Assembly: GCA_013151645.1 (NCBI GenBank)
Contig: JAADHU010000019.1
Coordinates: forward strand, 62,001-126,000
Origin: Gammaproteobacteria bacterium
GTDB lineage: Bacteria; Pseudomonadota; Gammaproteobacteria; Steroidobacterales; Woeseiaceae
DNA length: 64,000 nt
Reading direction: 5' to 3'
Numbering within the stretch: the stretch's first letter is position 1; each line of letters opens with the position of its first letter. Of the stretch, positions 1 to 8,419 are shown piece after piece. A program made the translations under genes and the position numbers. The notes under the pieces were generated by a model. That model was not told the DNA's origin. It searched no databases and was given only the letters and a program-made list of their open reading frames with translations.

Positions 1-717
1 ATCAGGCCTGCCGATTTGAAGGGCGTGCTATACAGTCATCGGAACTACGCTGCAGAATTGTTGCTGGACGACGTCCTGAAGCTTTGTGATAACGAGCCTC
101 TGGATGTCGTGCTTGGTGATGACAAAGTCGATCTCACGCCATCATGCGATGCGCTACGCGCCTGGGATCGCACCGCGAATATTGATAGCCATGGCGGGCA
201 GGTCTGGACCGAATTCTGGCGCAATGCCCGCAAAATCAAGAATCTGTATTCAGTACCGTTCGACGCGAATGACCCTGTGAACACGCCTCGCGGCATCAAC
301 ATTCAGGACACCGCTGTTGCGACCGCCGTTAAGGAATCATTGGCGACTGGCCAAATCGCTTTGAGTACTGCCCACGTAGCACTCGACGCCGCCTGGGGTG
401 ATATTCAGTATGCTGAACGCAATGGCAAAAAGATCCCCATCCCCGGCGGGCAGGGTTGGGCCGGCATGTTCAGCATGATCGTTGCGGGCCTGAGCAAGGA
501 GAAAGGCTACAACCCGATCGTGCATGGCAACAGTTATATCCAGGTCATTTCCTGGGACACCGACGGAAAATTGCGACCCGGCGGCGTACTCACGTATTCG
601 CAATCGCAGGAAGCAGACTCACCACACTATTCCGACCTGACTGAGTTGTATTCACAAAAACAATGGATCGACTTTCCGTTCACCGAGGAAGAGATTCTCT
701 CACGGATCCAAATTTGA
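1..717 (+). CDS. Penicillin acylase family protein, C-terminal part (5' end outside window)
   Basis: The reading frame is open from base 1 and ends at TGA 715-717, so only about the last 238 residues are here. The visible part resembles the C-terminal beta-subunit of Ntn-hydrolase acylases of the penicillin/acyl-homoserine-lactone acylase group, with blocks such as WTEFWRNARKI, NTPRGI and a late GNSYIQVISWD. In that family a secreted precursor cleaves itself and an N-terminal Ser/Cys of the beta-subunit attacks an amide bond. The catalytic residue and signal peptide would lie upstream of the window, so activity cannot be judged. A TTG at 16-18 is in frame but is an internal codon, since the homology extends to the window edge. 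The substrate (lactam, acyl-homoserine lactone or other amide) is unknown. Confidence 0.8.
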   Translation: MRPADLKGVLYSHRNYAAELLLDDVLKLCDNEPLDVVLGDDKVDLTPSCDALRAWDRTANIDSHGGQVWTEFWRNARKIKNLYSVPFDANDPVNTPRGINIQDTAVATAVKESLATGQIALSTAHVALDAAWGDIQYAERNGKKIPIPGGQGWAGMFSMIVAGLSKEKGYNPIVHGNSYIQVISWDTDGKLRPGGVLTYSQSQEADSPHYSDLTELYSQKQWIDFPFTEEEILSRIQI

Positions 718-988
718 TGTCGATTACTTTGCAGGGGAACTAGACGCGTTTTGTTTCGACATTCACTGCTATTGGGTTTGGTGGTGACAAGAATAATCGG
801 CGCGCAGTGTTCCCTTGGCGGGTGCTACGCCACGCAATATGACCATTGTTAGGCGTAGCGGATACTTGGTCGAGTCTTTGTGTCCGCCACACTTGCGAAA
901 GCAAACATTACGATGGCAGTGGCGAAAAACTTTGCCACGGAAACGAAGCTGGCATGTTGTGGAGCCCTCAAGATGGCACGAGATCAAA

Positions 989-1323
989 GTGAAGTTATGG
1001 CGTTATTCCAGCGTTTCAACTCGCCTGGTAGCGTCGATCGCTATATTGATGAGTATTTCTGCTTGTTCAGTTTCCCAAAATTACGTGGGACGGTGACTGA
1101 TTGCCAAGACAGTCCCATCTCAAACTCTAAAGTCACTGCATGGAAGAGCGGGTGGGTGCCTATTACGCTGCCGCCGCAACTCGGAACAACTTACACAGGT
1201 GACAACGATGGGTTCAGCTTTACTACCTACAAGAAGGCGAGTTTCTTCACGTACGATGGAGGAAAACTCACGTTTAGTAGCCATCCGGATATATCAGAAA
1301 GTAATTGTGATGGAGATTCTTAG
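989..1323 (+). pseudogene. Small lipoprotein with carboxypeptidase-regulatory-like domain, probable frameshift
   Basis: Two overlapping frames each hold half of a sensible protein. The first, from GTG 989 preceded by GAGA, encodes a basic start, a hydrophobic stretch and a lipobox-like ISAC, then stops at about 1096. The second, one frame away, carries LRGTVTDCQDSPIS...KVTAW, which looks like the first strand of a carboxypeptidase regulatory-like beta-sandwich, and runs to TAG at 1321-1323. Joining them would give a secreted lipoprotein of about 110 residues. The break falls between about 1065 and 1089, in a tract rich in short homopolymers (TTT, CCC, AAAA). A sequencing indel is as likely as a true mutation. 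Function is not recognised. A longer GTG start at 880 in the second frame would give a protein without an export signal and is less convincing. Confidence 0.5.
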
Positions 1324-1653
1324 CGACTCATTCTGGCCGAGACTGAGTCAAAGAACACGTCGGCTTACACGCACGGTGCAGCCTACAACACGCTGCACTT
1401 GCCGCCGGGCAGTATCTGACACGAAAACTGCAGGTCATTGCCTTGCAATGGCCGGCTCCCCGCCAGATACTTGGTGCGAGCTTGCCAATACCTTAGGCTC
1501 TGGGGGGTTCTTCAGGCCATAAGATCCGCAGCGACCGGCTACACCATTCGTCTACTAGCTGTCCTATCACCGGACGAATTTTGATCGATGATCGAAGTTG
1601 CTTCGCGCTTGAATTGACGCAAGAAATAGCAGAGATTACCGAGAGGAGATAGC
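1324..1653. other. Intergenic stretch without a recognisable gene
   Basis: About 330 bases between the broken lipoprotein gene and the TerB-like gene. Open frames cross it, but none has a convincing ribosome-binding site or protein-like composition. I see no RNA gene, no clear terminator and no transposon end. It may be remnant sequence of the gene upstream. The only clear signal is the GAGAGGAG Shine-Dalgarno at the right end, belonging to the next gene. Confidence 0.5.
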
Positions 1654-2178
1654 ATGCACATTGTTCTCGGACTGATTGGCTCGATAGTTTCTGTCCTGTA
1701 TTTGCTTGACCGCCTCGGCGTCGACATCGGTTGGCTCAATCCACGCTATTGGCGCCATCGCCGAGCCTGGAGGAAAAAATACGAGGGCGACCCGATCTAT
1801 TCGATTGAGGACCCGATTCAAATTGCTGCGGTCCTGATCGTCGGCATTGCAAAGCTTGAAGGGGATCTAAGTGCGGAACAAAAATCAGCGATTTTGGGAC
1901 AGTTCGAAGAAAAGTTCTCCCTAGACACGCGTGGTGCGTCCGAGTTATTTGGGTCAGCCGCACATTTGCTTGGCGCGCCACAAATCATCGGCGCCCAGCT
2001 GGATGGTTTGTCGAACAGGAACGCAGATACATTCAAGCCCGACCAGGCGCAGTCAATCATCGAGATGATCGAACAGATATCGGAGGTCGGAGGGACACTG
2101 TCAACCGCACAGCTTGAATTCATAAATATCCTGCGATCGAGAATCTGTGCTCCAAGCCAAAACGGAACATGGTCCTAG
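1654..2178 (+). CDS. TerB-like protein with N-terminal membrane segment
   Basis: A 174-residue protein begins at ATG 1654 behind a clear GAGAGGAG ribosome-binding site. Residues 1-20 are hydrophobic and may anchor it to the membrane. A basic linker (RYWRHRRAWRKK) follows. Residues about 50-165 form a helical region with the pattern of the TerB/DjlA-N fold, including a repeated AAVLIVGIAKLEGDLSAEQK-like helix-acid-helix motif and a second EVGGTLSTAQLEFI motif. TerB-fold proteins are small helical bundles found in tellurite-resistance and stress-response proteins and often bind metal or partners. No ter operon is nearby, so a specific role is not claimed. It stands alone, with the cold-shock gene 250 bases downstream on its own promoter. 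Confidence 0.6.
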   Translation: MHIVLGLIGSIVSVLYLLDRLGVDIGWLNPRYWRHRRAWRKKYEGDPIYSIEDPIQIAAVLIVGIAKLEGDLSAEQKSAILGQFEEKFSLDTRGASELFGSAAHLLGAPQIIGAQLDGLSNRNADTFKPDQAQSIIEMIEQISEVGGTLSTAQLEFINILRSRICAPSQNGTWS

Positions 2179-2248
2179 TTCATCCCGCAATCGATGAAAA
2201 AAGAAGGCAGCAAGCAGATTAAAGGCCTGAATTTGCAGGGATTAACCG

Positions 2249-2276
2249 TTGACTACGGATTCTGGCCGTATATAAT
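2249..2276 (+). promoter_or_regulatory. Strong sigma70-type promoter of the cold-shock gene
   Basis: TTGACT at 2249-2254 and a perfect TATAAT at 2271-2276 are separated by 16 bases. Transcription would start near 2283, about 150 bases before the cold-shock ATG. This is the closest match to a consensus promoter in the window. Confidence 0.75.
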
Positions 2277-2282
2277 TCGCGC

Positions 2283-2434
2283 AGCTTGAAGGTACGCCTT
2301 ATATTTATGCACACCATTTCGATGTCTCCATTTTAGTAGCTCGTCCTGATTTTCATAAGTAACAGCATTACATTCCAGCCAAATAGTCTTTTCAAAAGAC
2401 TAAATTTACTCTTAAAAATCAATAGGATACAAAT
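2283..2434 (+). promoter_or_regulatory. Long 5' leader of the cold-shock mRNA
   Basis: The predicted transcript has an untranslated leader of about 150 bases, rich in A and T, ending in AGGA (2424-2427) eight bases before ATG 2435. In E. coli cspA a leader of similar length folds differently at low temperature and controls translation and mRNA stability. A similar thermosensor role is inferred from length and position only. I could not identify a cold-box sequence with confidence. Confidence 0.45.
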
Positions 2435-2641
2435 ATGTCTACTGTAACTGGCACCGTTAAATGGTTCAATGAAGCGAAAGGCTTTGGTTTCATCGAGCAG
2501 GAATCTGGTCCCGACGTTTTCGCTCACTTCAGCGCTATTCAAGGCGACGGTTTCAAAACCCTCGTAGAAGGCCAGAAGGTCGAATTCACTGTAACGCAGG
2601 GCCAAAAGGGTCCGCAGGCAGAGAATATCACCGCAGTCTGA
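2435..2641 (+). CDS. Cold-shock protein, CspA family
   Basis: A 68-residue single cold-shock domain covering the whole protein. It contains the RNP1-like KGFGFIEQ (residues about 16-23) and RNP2-like VFAHFSAI (about 29-36), whose aromatic residues stack on single-stranded RNA or DNA. CspA-family proteins act as cytoplasmic RNA chaperones that melt secondary structure, either on cold shock or constitutively. Length and composition are typical. The gene has its own strong promoter, a long leader and a terminator, so it is a single-gene unit. Which family member it is (CspA, C, D or E-like) cannot be decided from sequence alone. Confidence 0.95.
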   Translation: MSTVTGTVKWFNEAKGFGFIEQESGPDVFAHFSAIQGDGFKTLVEGQKVEFTVTQGQKGPQAENITAV

Positions 2642-2678
2642 GCAGGATCGCAAGCTGGTCTGCCTGGCAGATCAGCGT

Positions 2679-2701
2679 CTCAAGCCCCACGGGGGTTTGA
2701 G
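2679..2701 (+). other. Hairpin downstream of the cold-shock gene
   Basis: CTCAA (2679-2683) pairs with TTGAG (2697-2701) and CCCC (2685-2688) with GGGG (2692-2695) around an ACG loop, with a G-T pair between the two blocks. It lies 38 bases after the stop codon and just before the main terminator. It may protect the 3' end or help termination. Confidence 0.45.
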
Positions 2702-2711
2702 GAACAACAAG

Positions 2712-2751
2712 GCAAGACCCCGGCAAAGCGCCAGGGCCTTGCTTTTTTTTT
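2712..2751 (+). terminator. Rho-independent terminator of the cold-shock gene
   Basis: A long stem is formed by GCAAG, CCC and GGC on the left and GCC, GGG and CTTGC on the right, with symmetric single A/C mismatches and an AAAGC loop. Nine T bases follow directly (2743-2751). It ends seven bases before the convergent L,D-transpeptidase stop. The T-run is on the plus strand only. Confidence 0.9.
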
Positions 2752-2757
2752 GCCGAA

Positions 2758-3933
2758 TCAGGGCCGGCCTTTTTCGATGGCGGACTCATCCGCCGGCGCG
2801 TCGAGAATCGCTCGAACCTCGGCCAGGGTAGGCGCATCCGGATCAATCTCGACTGTGTTCCTGACGAGTCGCGCGCGATCATAGATATCGTCAACATCAC
2901 CACGCAGAACCCGGACGGGAACACCGCGTGCATCGGCGGCAATGGCCTGCGCCTGCTCCCTCGCGGCCTCGCTTCCAAACGCACTCGATTGCGAGCTTAT
3001 CGCCGCAAACATTGATTGCAGCTGTTCCTCCGGGGACAGTGCGTCATCCTCCAGCGGTATATGGCTTTCCACATACAACTCACCATTGCGCCAGCCGGCG
3101 AGATACGGCTTGTTGATAATTCTTACGGGCTCGCCGATTTTGACCATGGAATAGAGCAATTCAATGTTTTCCGGGTAAAGCCTGACACAACCGTGACTGA
3201 CGCGCATACCCACACCGTACGGTTGATTGGTACCGTGAATCAGATAGCCCGGCATATCGAGTTTCAACACGAACTTGCCGAGCGGATTGTCCGGCCCCGC
3301 CGGCACCACGGACGGCAACGGGTTACCCGCCGCCGCATTTTCCCGACGCACGGACGCAGGCACATACCAACTCGGGTCGCGCGCTTTGGCGATCAGCTTC
3401 GTCTCCCCGAGCGGTGTTTCCCAACCAACCCGGCCGATGCCAATCGGGTACGTCATCACCTGAATCAGTTCACCGTCTTTGACCGGCGGGTAGTAGAACA
3501 ACCGCTTCGATGCAATGTTTAAGACGACGCCCCGTTTGGGCGCATCCGGCAATACGTACTGCGTCGGCAACAGTATCTCGACGCCCGCGCCGGGCAGCCA
3601 CGGGTCGATGCCCGGGTTGGCTGCGACAAGCTCGTCGTAACCGAGCCCGTATTCCCGCGCAAGATCCGAGAACGTATCCGTTTCCCGCGTCACGACGAGC
3701 TGTGGCTCACCGATGACCGACTGGTGCACAGACTCCAGGAAAAATGCGTTGCGACTGATCGGCTCCAGTGGCACGCGCGCCGTTAGCGGAATGTCGGCTT
3801 GCGGTTCTGGCGCGGGAGTTTTCCAGCCGTCCACAAATTCATTGAACGTCGAACAGCCGGGTAACGCCAGCAGCGACAACGCCAGGCACAAAGATAGAAT
3901 TTGACGAGATATTCGGTTCAACGAATCAGCCAC
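2758..3933 (-). CDS. L,D-transpeptidase (YkuD domain) lipoprotein with LysM-like region
   Basis: A 391-residue protein with a lipoprotein signal (hydrophobic LALSLLALPGC, lipidated Cys27). Residues about 80-125 look like a LysM peptidoglycan-binding module (TDTFSDLAREYGLGYDELVAANPGI). The YkuD catalytic domain follows (about 135-275), ending in the HGTN...SHGCVR signature that supplies the catalytic His and Cys. Such enzymes form 3-3 cross-links in peptidoglycan or attach lipoproteins to it in the periplasm. The protein lies in the ErfK/YbiS/YcfS/YnhG group. About 110 further residues at the C-terminus are not assigned. The gene is on the minus strand and converges on the cold-shock terminator. 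Confidence 0.92.
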   Translation of the reverse strand: MADSLNRISRQILSLCLALSLLALPGCSTFNEFVDGWKTPAPEPQADIPLTARVPLEPISRNAFFLESVHQSVIGEPQLVVTRETDTFSDLAREYGLGYDELVAANPGIDPWLPGAGVEILLPTQYVLPDAPKRGVVLNIASKRLFYYPPVKDGELIQVMTYPIGIGRVGWETPLGETKLIAKARDPSWYVPASVRRENAAAGNPLPSVVPAGPDNPLGKFVLKLDMPGYLIHGTNQPYGVGMRVSHGCVRLYPENIELLYSMVKIGEPVRIINKPYLAGWRNGELYVESHIPLEDDALSPEEQLQSMFAAISSQSSAFGSEAAREQAQAIAADARGVPVRVLRGDVDDIYDRARLVRNTVEIDPDAPTLAEVRAILDAPADESAIEKGRP

Positions 3934-4000
3934 CGGACTCCAATAGTGGCTTATTCTGGCAGAATTCGCGGGTAGACACTATTGACGCGCGCTGCCGTCG

Positions 4001-4750
4001 TCATTGCTTGCGACCGGCTCGCAGCGTGATCGGCCAGACCACCGTACGCGATTGGCTGCCCCACTGGCGTTCAAGTTCGACGGCGAACCCGGCCAGGGGA
4101 TCGTTCCCGGTCTCGCGCACTGCTGCCTGACTGGCCGACCACGTCCGGATGTAGGCCATAATCTGCTGCACCGTCCACTCGGTCTTCATCGAGTACGACG
4201 GACAGGTAATTTCAGCCAGCGGCAACACAATGTCGTTATATTTATTGTCGACAATATCCCGCTCAGGCGGCCAATAGTCGTCAACGGACGTATAGATATC
4301 CAGCAGCAAACCGTCCACTTCAGCGGCAACCGAGCAATGACCGTAACACCAGAACGCGACCACACCCGTGGGCACGAGTACTCGCTGTGCCTCTTCGAAA
4401 AACTTCTCAATATCGAACCAATGCAGTGCCTGGGCGACGGTGATCAATCCAACGGAGTCCGGGGGCAGCCCTGACGCCTCCGCCGGCGCGACGCGATACT
4501 CTACGCCGTCGTTAGCCCGCGCCTCACGAATTTGCTCCGCACTGGCGTCAGTGGCGACAACCTTGTCGAAACAAGCGGCTAGAGCACAAGCGGCCTGACC
4601 GCTGCCGGTCGCACAATCCCATGCGCGGTCCCTGTCAGGACTTAGATCGGCCAGGAACTCAAACAGTTCCTGCGGATAAGTCGGGCGCGCCTCCGCGTAG
4701 CTTGCGGCATGTCCTGAGAAATGATCTTTGAATGAATGCGACGCTTGCAT
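4001..4750 (-). CDS. Class I SAM-dependent methyltransferase
   Basis: A 249-residue protein with the Rossmann-type methyltransferase pattern. Motif I is AWDCATGSGQAA (residues about 43-54), motif II ends in VVATDASAEQI, and the later LITVAQALHWFDIEKFFEEAQRVL is characteristic of the Methyltransf_11 group. It would bind S-adenosylmethionine in the cytoplasm and methylate a small molecule. The start, ATG 4750, precedes a typical FSGHAASYAEARPTYP opening. The substrate is not recognisable, and the neighbours (cell-wall and protease genes) do not reveal it. No operon link is obvious; the upstream M48 gene ends 31 bases away. Confidence 0.85.
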   Translation of the reverse strand: MQASHSFKDHFSGHAASYAEARPTYPQELFEFLADLSPDRDRAWDCATGSGQAACALAACFDKVVATDASAEQIREARANDGVEYRVAPAEASGLPPDSVGLITVAQALHWFDIEKFFEEAQRVLVPTGVVAFWCYGHCSVAAEVDGLLLDIYTSVDDYWPPERDIVDNKYNDIVLPLAEITCPSYSMKTEWTVQQIMAYIRTWSASQAAVRETGNDPLAGFAVELERQWGSQSRTVVWPITLRAGRKQ

Positions 4751-4781
4751 GAAAAGGGTGTCTGTTCCTTTCCTTTACAAG

Positions 4782-5594
4782 CTAGCGCTGACAATCAGGG
4801 TATCGGCCCTCGGCCTGCGCCTGGTTGTATAAGGCCAGCGTCTTCGAATAACTGGAAACCAGGTCATCGATTCGCGTTTCGCCGGACGGATGCGTCGAGA
4901 GAAATGGAGGAATCCGGGACGTGCTCGCCGCATTCATGTTCTTCCACAATTCCACGCTTTCCCGCGGATCGAAGCCGGCCATTGCCATGTACTCCAGCCC
5001 GATGAGATCCGCTTCGGATTCCTGTTTGCGACTGAACGGATTCGACAGCCCGAACGCGACACCGGTAGACAATGCGCCATACGCCGCGTTGGTATTCCGG
5101 CCGTACGGACCGCCGAGTAAAATGGCGGCAACGTCGACGCCGAAACCGGTGACTGAGGCGCGTGATGCCCGTTCGTTGGAGTGATGCGATGTAACGTGAG
5201 CAACCTCATGTCCGATGACAGCCGCCAGTTGATCCTGATTGGCGGTGACACCCAGCAGACCGGATTTGACGACGATCTTGCCACCCGGCAGCACGTACGC
5301 GTTTACGTCCGGCTGATCGACAATGGCCAGTTCCCAGAACATTTCTGCATCGGATCCATCGAGCGTATCGACAATCGCATTGGCTACGCAGGCAACATAA
5401 TCGATCGTATCCTGGTTATTCACCAACGGCACGGTTTCCCGAATCATGTTGAATTGCCGGGCACCTTCCAGTTCCAGTGCCGCTTCCGACTTCAGAATAA
5501 GCTGGCTACGGCCCGACGGCGTTGTCGAGCAGGATGTTATCACCGCTGCACAACAGGCGGTGTAGGCGATTCGTTTCAGGACTTTGCTATTCAT
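4782..5594 (-). CDS. M48-family metalloprotease lipoprotein
   Basis: The start is placed at ATG 5594 because AAGGAG sits just upstream. A longer frame to 5666 has no such site. The resulting 270-residue protein starts with a short signal and a possible lipobox (ITSC). The zinc site is VIGHEVAHVTSHH (HEXXH), with the third ligand in ESEADLIGLEYMA, as in the M48 peptidases BepA and LoiP. These act at the outer membrane in quality control of misassembled envelope proteins. The C-terminal STHPSGETRI block is also typical. There is no TPR extension like that of BepA, so it is closer to the LoiP/YggG type. It shares its strand with SohB, another envelope protease. Confidence 0.9.
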   Translation of the reverse strand: MNSKVLKRIAYTACCAAVITSCSTTPSGRSQLILKSEAALELEGARQFNMIRETVPLVNNQDTIDYVACVANAIVDTLDGSDAEMFWELAIVDQPDVNAYVLPGGKIVVKSGLLGVTANQDQLAAVIGHEVAHVTSHHSNERASRASVTGFGVDVAAILLGGPYGRNTNAAYGALSTGVAFGLSNPFSRKQESEADLIGLEYMAMAGFDPRESVELWKNMNAASTSRIPPFLSTHPSGETRIDDLVSSYSKTLALYNQAQAEGRYPDCQR

Positions 5595-5722
5595 CGGAAC
5601 TCCTTCGGGCCGGGCAGACATTATAGCGAAGTGCGACACACTCACGAAATCCCCTGCACAGCGCATTAACTCTCATTTTTCAGACACTGGAAAGCCGCAC
5701 GGGTTCCCTGCCTGAAGCCTGT

Positions 5723-6745
5723 CTAGCGTGGCAGACGCGCCTCAAATCGTCGCCGCCAACCCGCCGCATCGAATTTCTCCAGCACGCCGTCGACGGTACC
5801 CATGAGTCGTTTCTGCAGTGGCTGCTTCACTTTGAACGCCAGGCAATAGATATCGCGTTCCTGCACCAACTCAGCCAGCAATTCGTCGCTGGTCCTGATC
5901 TCGTCGGCCAGACCGAGTTCCATAGCCTGCGTGCCATACCAGTGTTCACCGGTCGCAATCTTTGACAGATCGAGATCGGGCCGATACTCACTCACTGCGG
6001 CCTTGAACAGTGTGTGTACATCTTCCAGTTGTTCTTTCAGCCTGGCTCGATCCTCGTCCGTGTTCTTGCCAAACATGGTGACATTGCGTTTGTACTCACC
6101 GGCCGTGACCTGCTCGAAATCGACGCCGTGTGTGTCAAGCATGCGGTTGAAATTCGGAATCTGTGCGATCACGCCAATGGAGCCGAGAATAGCGAACGGC
6201 GCCGCATAGATCCGGTTTGCCATGCATGCCATGAGATAACCACCGCTGGCAGCAACCTTGTCGACACAGATCAGCAGCGGGATTTCACGCTGTCGAATAC
6301 GCGCCAGCTGCGATGCCGCCAGACCATGTTCGTGGACAACACCGCCGTGATTGTCGAGACGTAAAATCACCTGATCTTCCTTGCTCGCGACTTCGAGAAT
6401 TGCACTGACCTCTTCACGCAGCGACGGCACGGCACTTGCCTTTAGATCCCCTTTGAAATCGATCACGAAACTTCGTGGTCGGTGCGCGCTGGATTTAGCC
6501 TCCGCTTTCAGACGTCGTTTTTCCGCCTTCGCTTCAGCCTTCCACTCATCTTTTTTCAGAATAACCTTGCGCAAACCGTTCGCAAGATTCTGATACTTCT
6601 CGTTCAGGTTCTCGACTTCAAGACCTTCCTGGCTACCCGCCTTGCGCCCGGCCGCTGCGACCGCTCCGATCAGAATAACGATCGCAACGACGAACGTGAT
6701 CGTCTTCAATAGAAAAAGTCCGTACTCAATGAAAAATTCGCTCAT
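5723..6745 (-). CDS. sohB: SohB, inner-membrane S49-family serine protease
   Basis: A 340-residue protein with an N-terminal membrane segment (about residues 8-30), a charged coiled region (40-90) and an S49 peptidase domain (90-310). The serine motif is VAASGGYLMACMA and the general-base lysine region lies in the ClpP-like fold further on. The VDKVAASGGY and ILGSIGV blocks are typical of SohB rather than the longer SppA. In E. coli SohB is a periplasmic or membrane protease that suppresses loss of DegP when overproduced. The gene ends 128 bases before the M48 gene, and lipA lies 18 bases upstream, so lipA-sohB may be cotranscribed. Confidence 0.92.
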   Translation of the reverse strand: MSEFFIEYGLFLLKTITFVVAIVILIGAVAAAGRKAGSQEGLEVENLNEKYQNLANGLRKVILKKDEWKAEAKAEKRRLKAEAKSSAHRPRSFVIDFKGDLKASAVPSLREEVSAILEVASKEDQVILRLDNHGGVVHEHGLAASQLARIRQREIPLLICVDKVAASGGYLMACMANRIYAAPFAILGSIGVIAQIPNFNRMLDTHGVDFEQVTAGEYKRNVTMFGKNTDEDRARLKEQLEDVHTLFKAAVSEYRPDLDLSKIATGEHWYGTQAMELGLADEIRTSDELLAELVQERDIYCLAFKVKQPLQKRLMGTVDGVLEKFDAAGWRRRFEARLPR

Positions 6746-6763
6746 GGTTTCTCTTGATCGAAG

Positions 6764-7768
6764 TTAGACGGCGATGCCGACGTTATTTTTTTGCAGCACC
6801 TGTTCCGCACGGTAACTTGAGCGCACAAGGGGTCCCGCAACGACTTCAACGAATCCCTTATCGAGACCCTCAAGCCGGAATGCATTGAACTCATCCGGCG
6901 TAATATATCGCTCAATCGCGAGATGATTGGGCGTCGGTCGCAAATACTGGCCAAGCGTCAGGATATCGACTCCGGCGGCACGCAGGTCATCCATCGTCTC
7001 CACGACCTCGTGGTCGTGCTCGCCGAGGCCCAGCATAAGACTGGATTTCGTCAAGACGCCTGGCCGAAATTTCTTGGCGTGTTCGAGGACATCCATCGTT
7101 TGCGAGTAGCTGGCGCGCGGGTCCCTGACCGGGTGCGTCAGGCGTCGCACCGTCTCAATATTCTGCGCGAATACTTCCAGGCCCGAGTCCACGACCTGTT
7201 CGACGTGACTCATGACGCCGTTAAAGTCCGGTGTGAGCGCCTCGACCGCCGTCTGCGGGTTCATTTTCTTGATGGCGCTGACGCAGGCGGCATAATGTGC
7301 TGCACCGCCGTCATCAAGATCGTCGCGATCAACGGAGGTAATGACGATGTAGGACAAGTTCATCAGTTTGACCGCACGCGCCGTATTCAGTGGTTCTTCG
7401 GGATCCAGCCAGCCACGTGGGTTGCCCGTATCCACCGCACAAAACCGGCAGGCTCGGGTGCAGACCGAGCCCATGACCATGATCGTCGCCGTGCCGTTAT
7501 TCCAGCACTCGCCGATATTCGGGCACATCGACTCTTCGCAGACGGTACTCAAACGGTGCTCACGCACGGTCTGCCGGACTGTCGAGAAATTCGCTCCGCT
7601 CGGCAATTTCGCCCTGAGCCAGCGAGGTTTTCGGCCGGTGGCGATTTCAGGCGCATCGCGGCGGCTCTTGATGCCGTCCTTGATCGCCGCGAACCCCGAC
7701 TCTGTCGTGTACTTGCTGCCGGACAGGACAATCGGGATGCCATGAAACTGTTTGTTGCTGCTGGTCAT
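6764..7768 (-). CDS. lipA: Lipoyl synthase
   Basis: A 334-residue radical SAM enzyme that inserts two sulfurs into octanoyl chains on lipoyl domains of 2-oxoacid dehydrogenases and GcvH. Both iron-sulfur motifs are visible: [12 protein letters not shown] for the auxiliary 4Fe-4S cluster and CTRACRFC (CX3CX2C) for the radical SAM cluster. Blocks such as [32 protein letters not shown] and [10 protein letters not shown] are hallmark LipA sequences. The length is typical. No clear Shine-Dalgarno precedes ATG 7768. lipB is not adjacent, unlike in many gammaproteobacteria. Confidence 0.97.
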   Translation of the reverse strand: MTSSNKQFHGIPIVLSGSKYTTESGFAAIKDGIKSRRDAPEIATGRKPRWLRAKLPSGANFSTVRQTVREHRLSTVCEESMCPNIGECWNNGTATIMVMGSVCTRACRFCAVDTGNPRGWLDPEEPLNTARAVKLMNLSYIVITSVDRDDLDDGGAAHYAACVSAIKKMNPQTAVEALTPDFNGVMSHVEQVVDSGLEVFAQNIETVRRLTHPVRDPRASYSQTMDVLEHAKKFRPGVLTKSSLMLGLGEHDHEVVETMDDLRAAGVDILTLGQYLRPTPNHLAIERYITPDEFNAFRLEGLDKGFVEVVAGPLVRSSYRAEQVLQKNNVGIAV

Positions 7769-7844
7769 GTTGGAGTGCGGTTACGCTGTCAGAGACAACC
7801 ATTTTGGCATGAATTGTGGAACAGGTGCCGAATTTTATTGGCGC

Positions 7845-7870
7845 AAAAAAATCCCGACTCAAAGGCCGGG
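7845..7870 (-). terminator. Rho-independent terminator (minus strand)
   Basis: Read on the minus strand, CCCGGC and GTCGGG form a six-pair stem (one G-T) around a short loop, followed by a run of seven T. It lies 43 bases after the stop of the small gene at 7913-8110 and before lipA, which separates the two transcripts. Confidence 0.8.
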
Positions 7871-7912
7871 ATAATCAGGGGGGAAATGGAAACGCCAGAG
7901 TAAAAGGATTTG

Positions 7913-8110
7913 CTAGTGCAACCGTGACCAACTCACCAAAGTGACTGAATTACGTTGCAGATCGAAATTTTTTGCCAGGACCGCCTCAATATCAGCCGCG
8001 TCAGTATCTTTATCCATTGGCTGATTGAGTTCGACCACACCGCTGAACTCATTGCCGCCACGATAACTCGTGTCGCTCAATCTGAACTGGGTGTAGTACT
8101 TCGTGGACAT
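7913..8110 (-). CDS. Small conserved-looking protein of unknown function
   Basis: A 65-residue acidic protein starting at ATG 8110, with no signal peptide or membrane segment. It reads as a compact alpha/beta protein: a beta-like YYTQFRLSD, then VVELNQPMDKDTDAADIEAVLAKNFDL, ending SVTLVSWSRLH. I do not recognise a family. Support for it being real is its protein-like composition and the dedicated terminator just downstream on the same strand. The plus-strand frame across this position looks like a shadow. Confidence 0.55.
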   Translation of the reverse strand: MSTKYYTQFRLSDTSYRGGNEFSGVVELNQPMDKDTDAADIEAVLAKNFDLQRNSVTLVSWSRLH

Positions 8111-8419
8111 GGATCAAGAATACTCAGACCTCACACAACGATCTGTGAGCTACGCCACAAAATTCGGGCTGCGGGGAACCAAAACCGGGAATGGTGACCC
8201 AACTCACAATGCTGTAGTAACCATGGCGCGTTTCACCGCCAGGTATTGACCACGATTCGCTGCTCAAGAAAGATGAGCGTAGAATCACGGCGTTACGTCA
8301 AATTGTGTGGTCAGAAAGAGAGGTGCGGCACAGAAAACGGGCGGTCGCGCCGCTAGTATGTTGGAACTCGGCGATTTCGCCTCTAACTTGTTGTTTTTTA
8401 TTTGGATTGGAACTACAAA
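8111..8419. other. Intergenic region upstream of the OmpA-family gene
   Basis: About 309 bases between divergent genes, so it should hold both promoters. I could not find a pair of -35/-10 elements good enough to call. No RNA gene, repeat or open frame with a convincing start is visible. Confidence 0.4.

Noticed and set aside
848-854. GTTAGGC, matching the right core of integron attC sites (GTTRRRY)
   Set aside because: No matching left core (RYYYAAC) lies at the right distance upstream and no second site is present, so a cassette array is not supported.
1065-1089. Possible programmed -1 frameshift in the broken lipoprotein gene
   Set aside because: The reading frame does not place a proper slippery heptamer there, and no strong downstream structure is visible.
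6923-7903. 326-codon open frame on the plus strand opposite lipA
   Set aside because: Antisense shadow of lipA, whose motifs are unambiguous.
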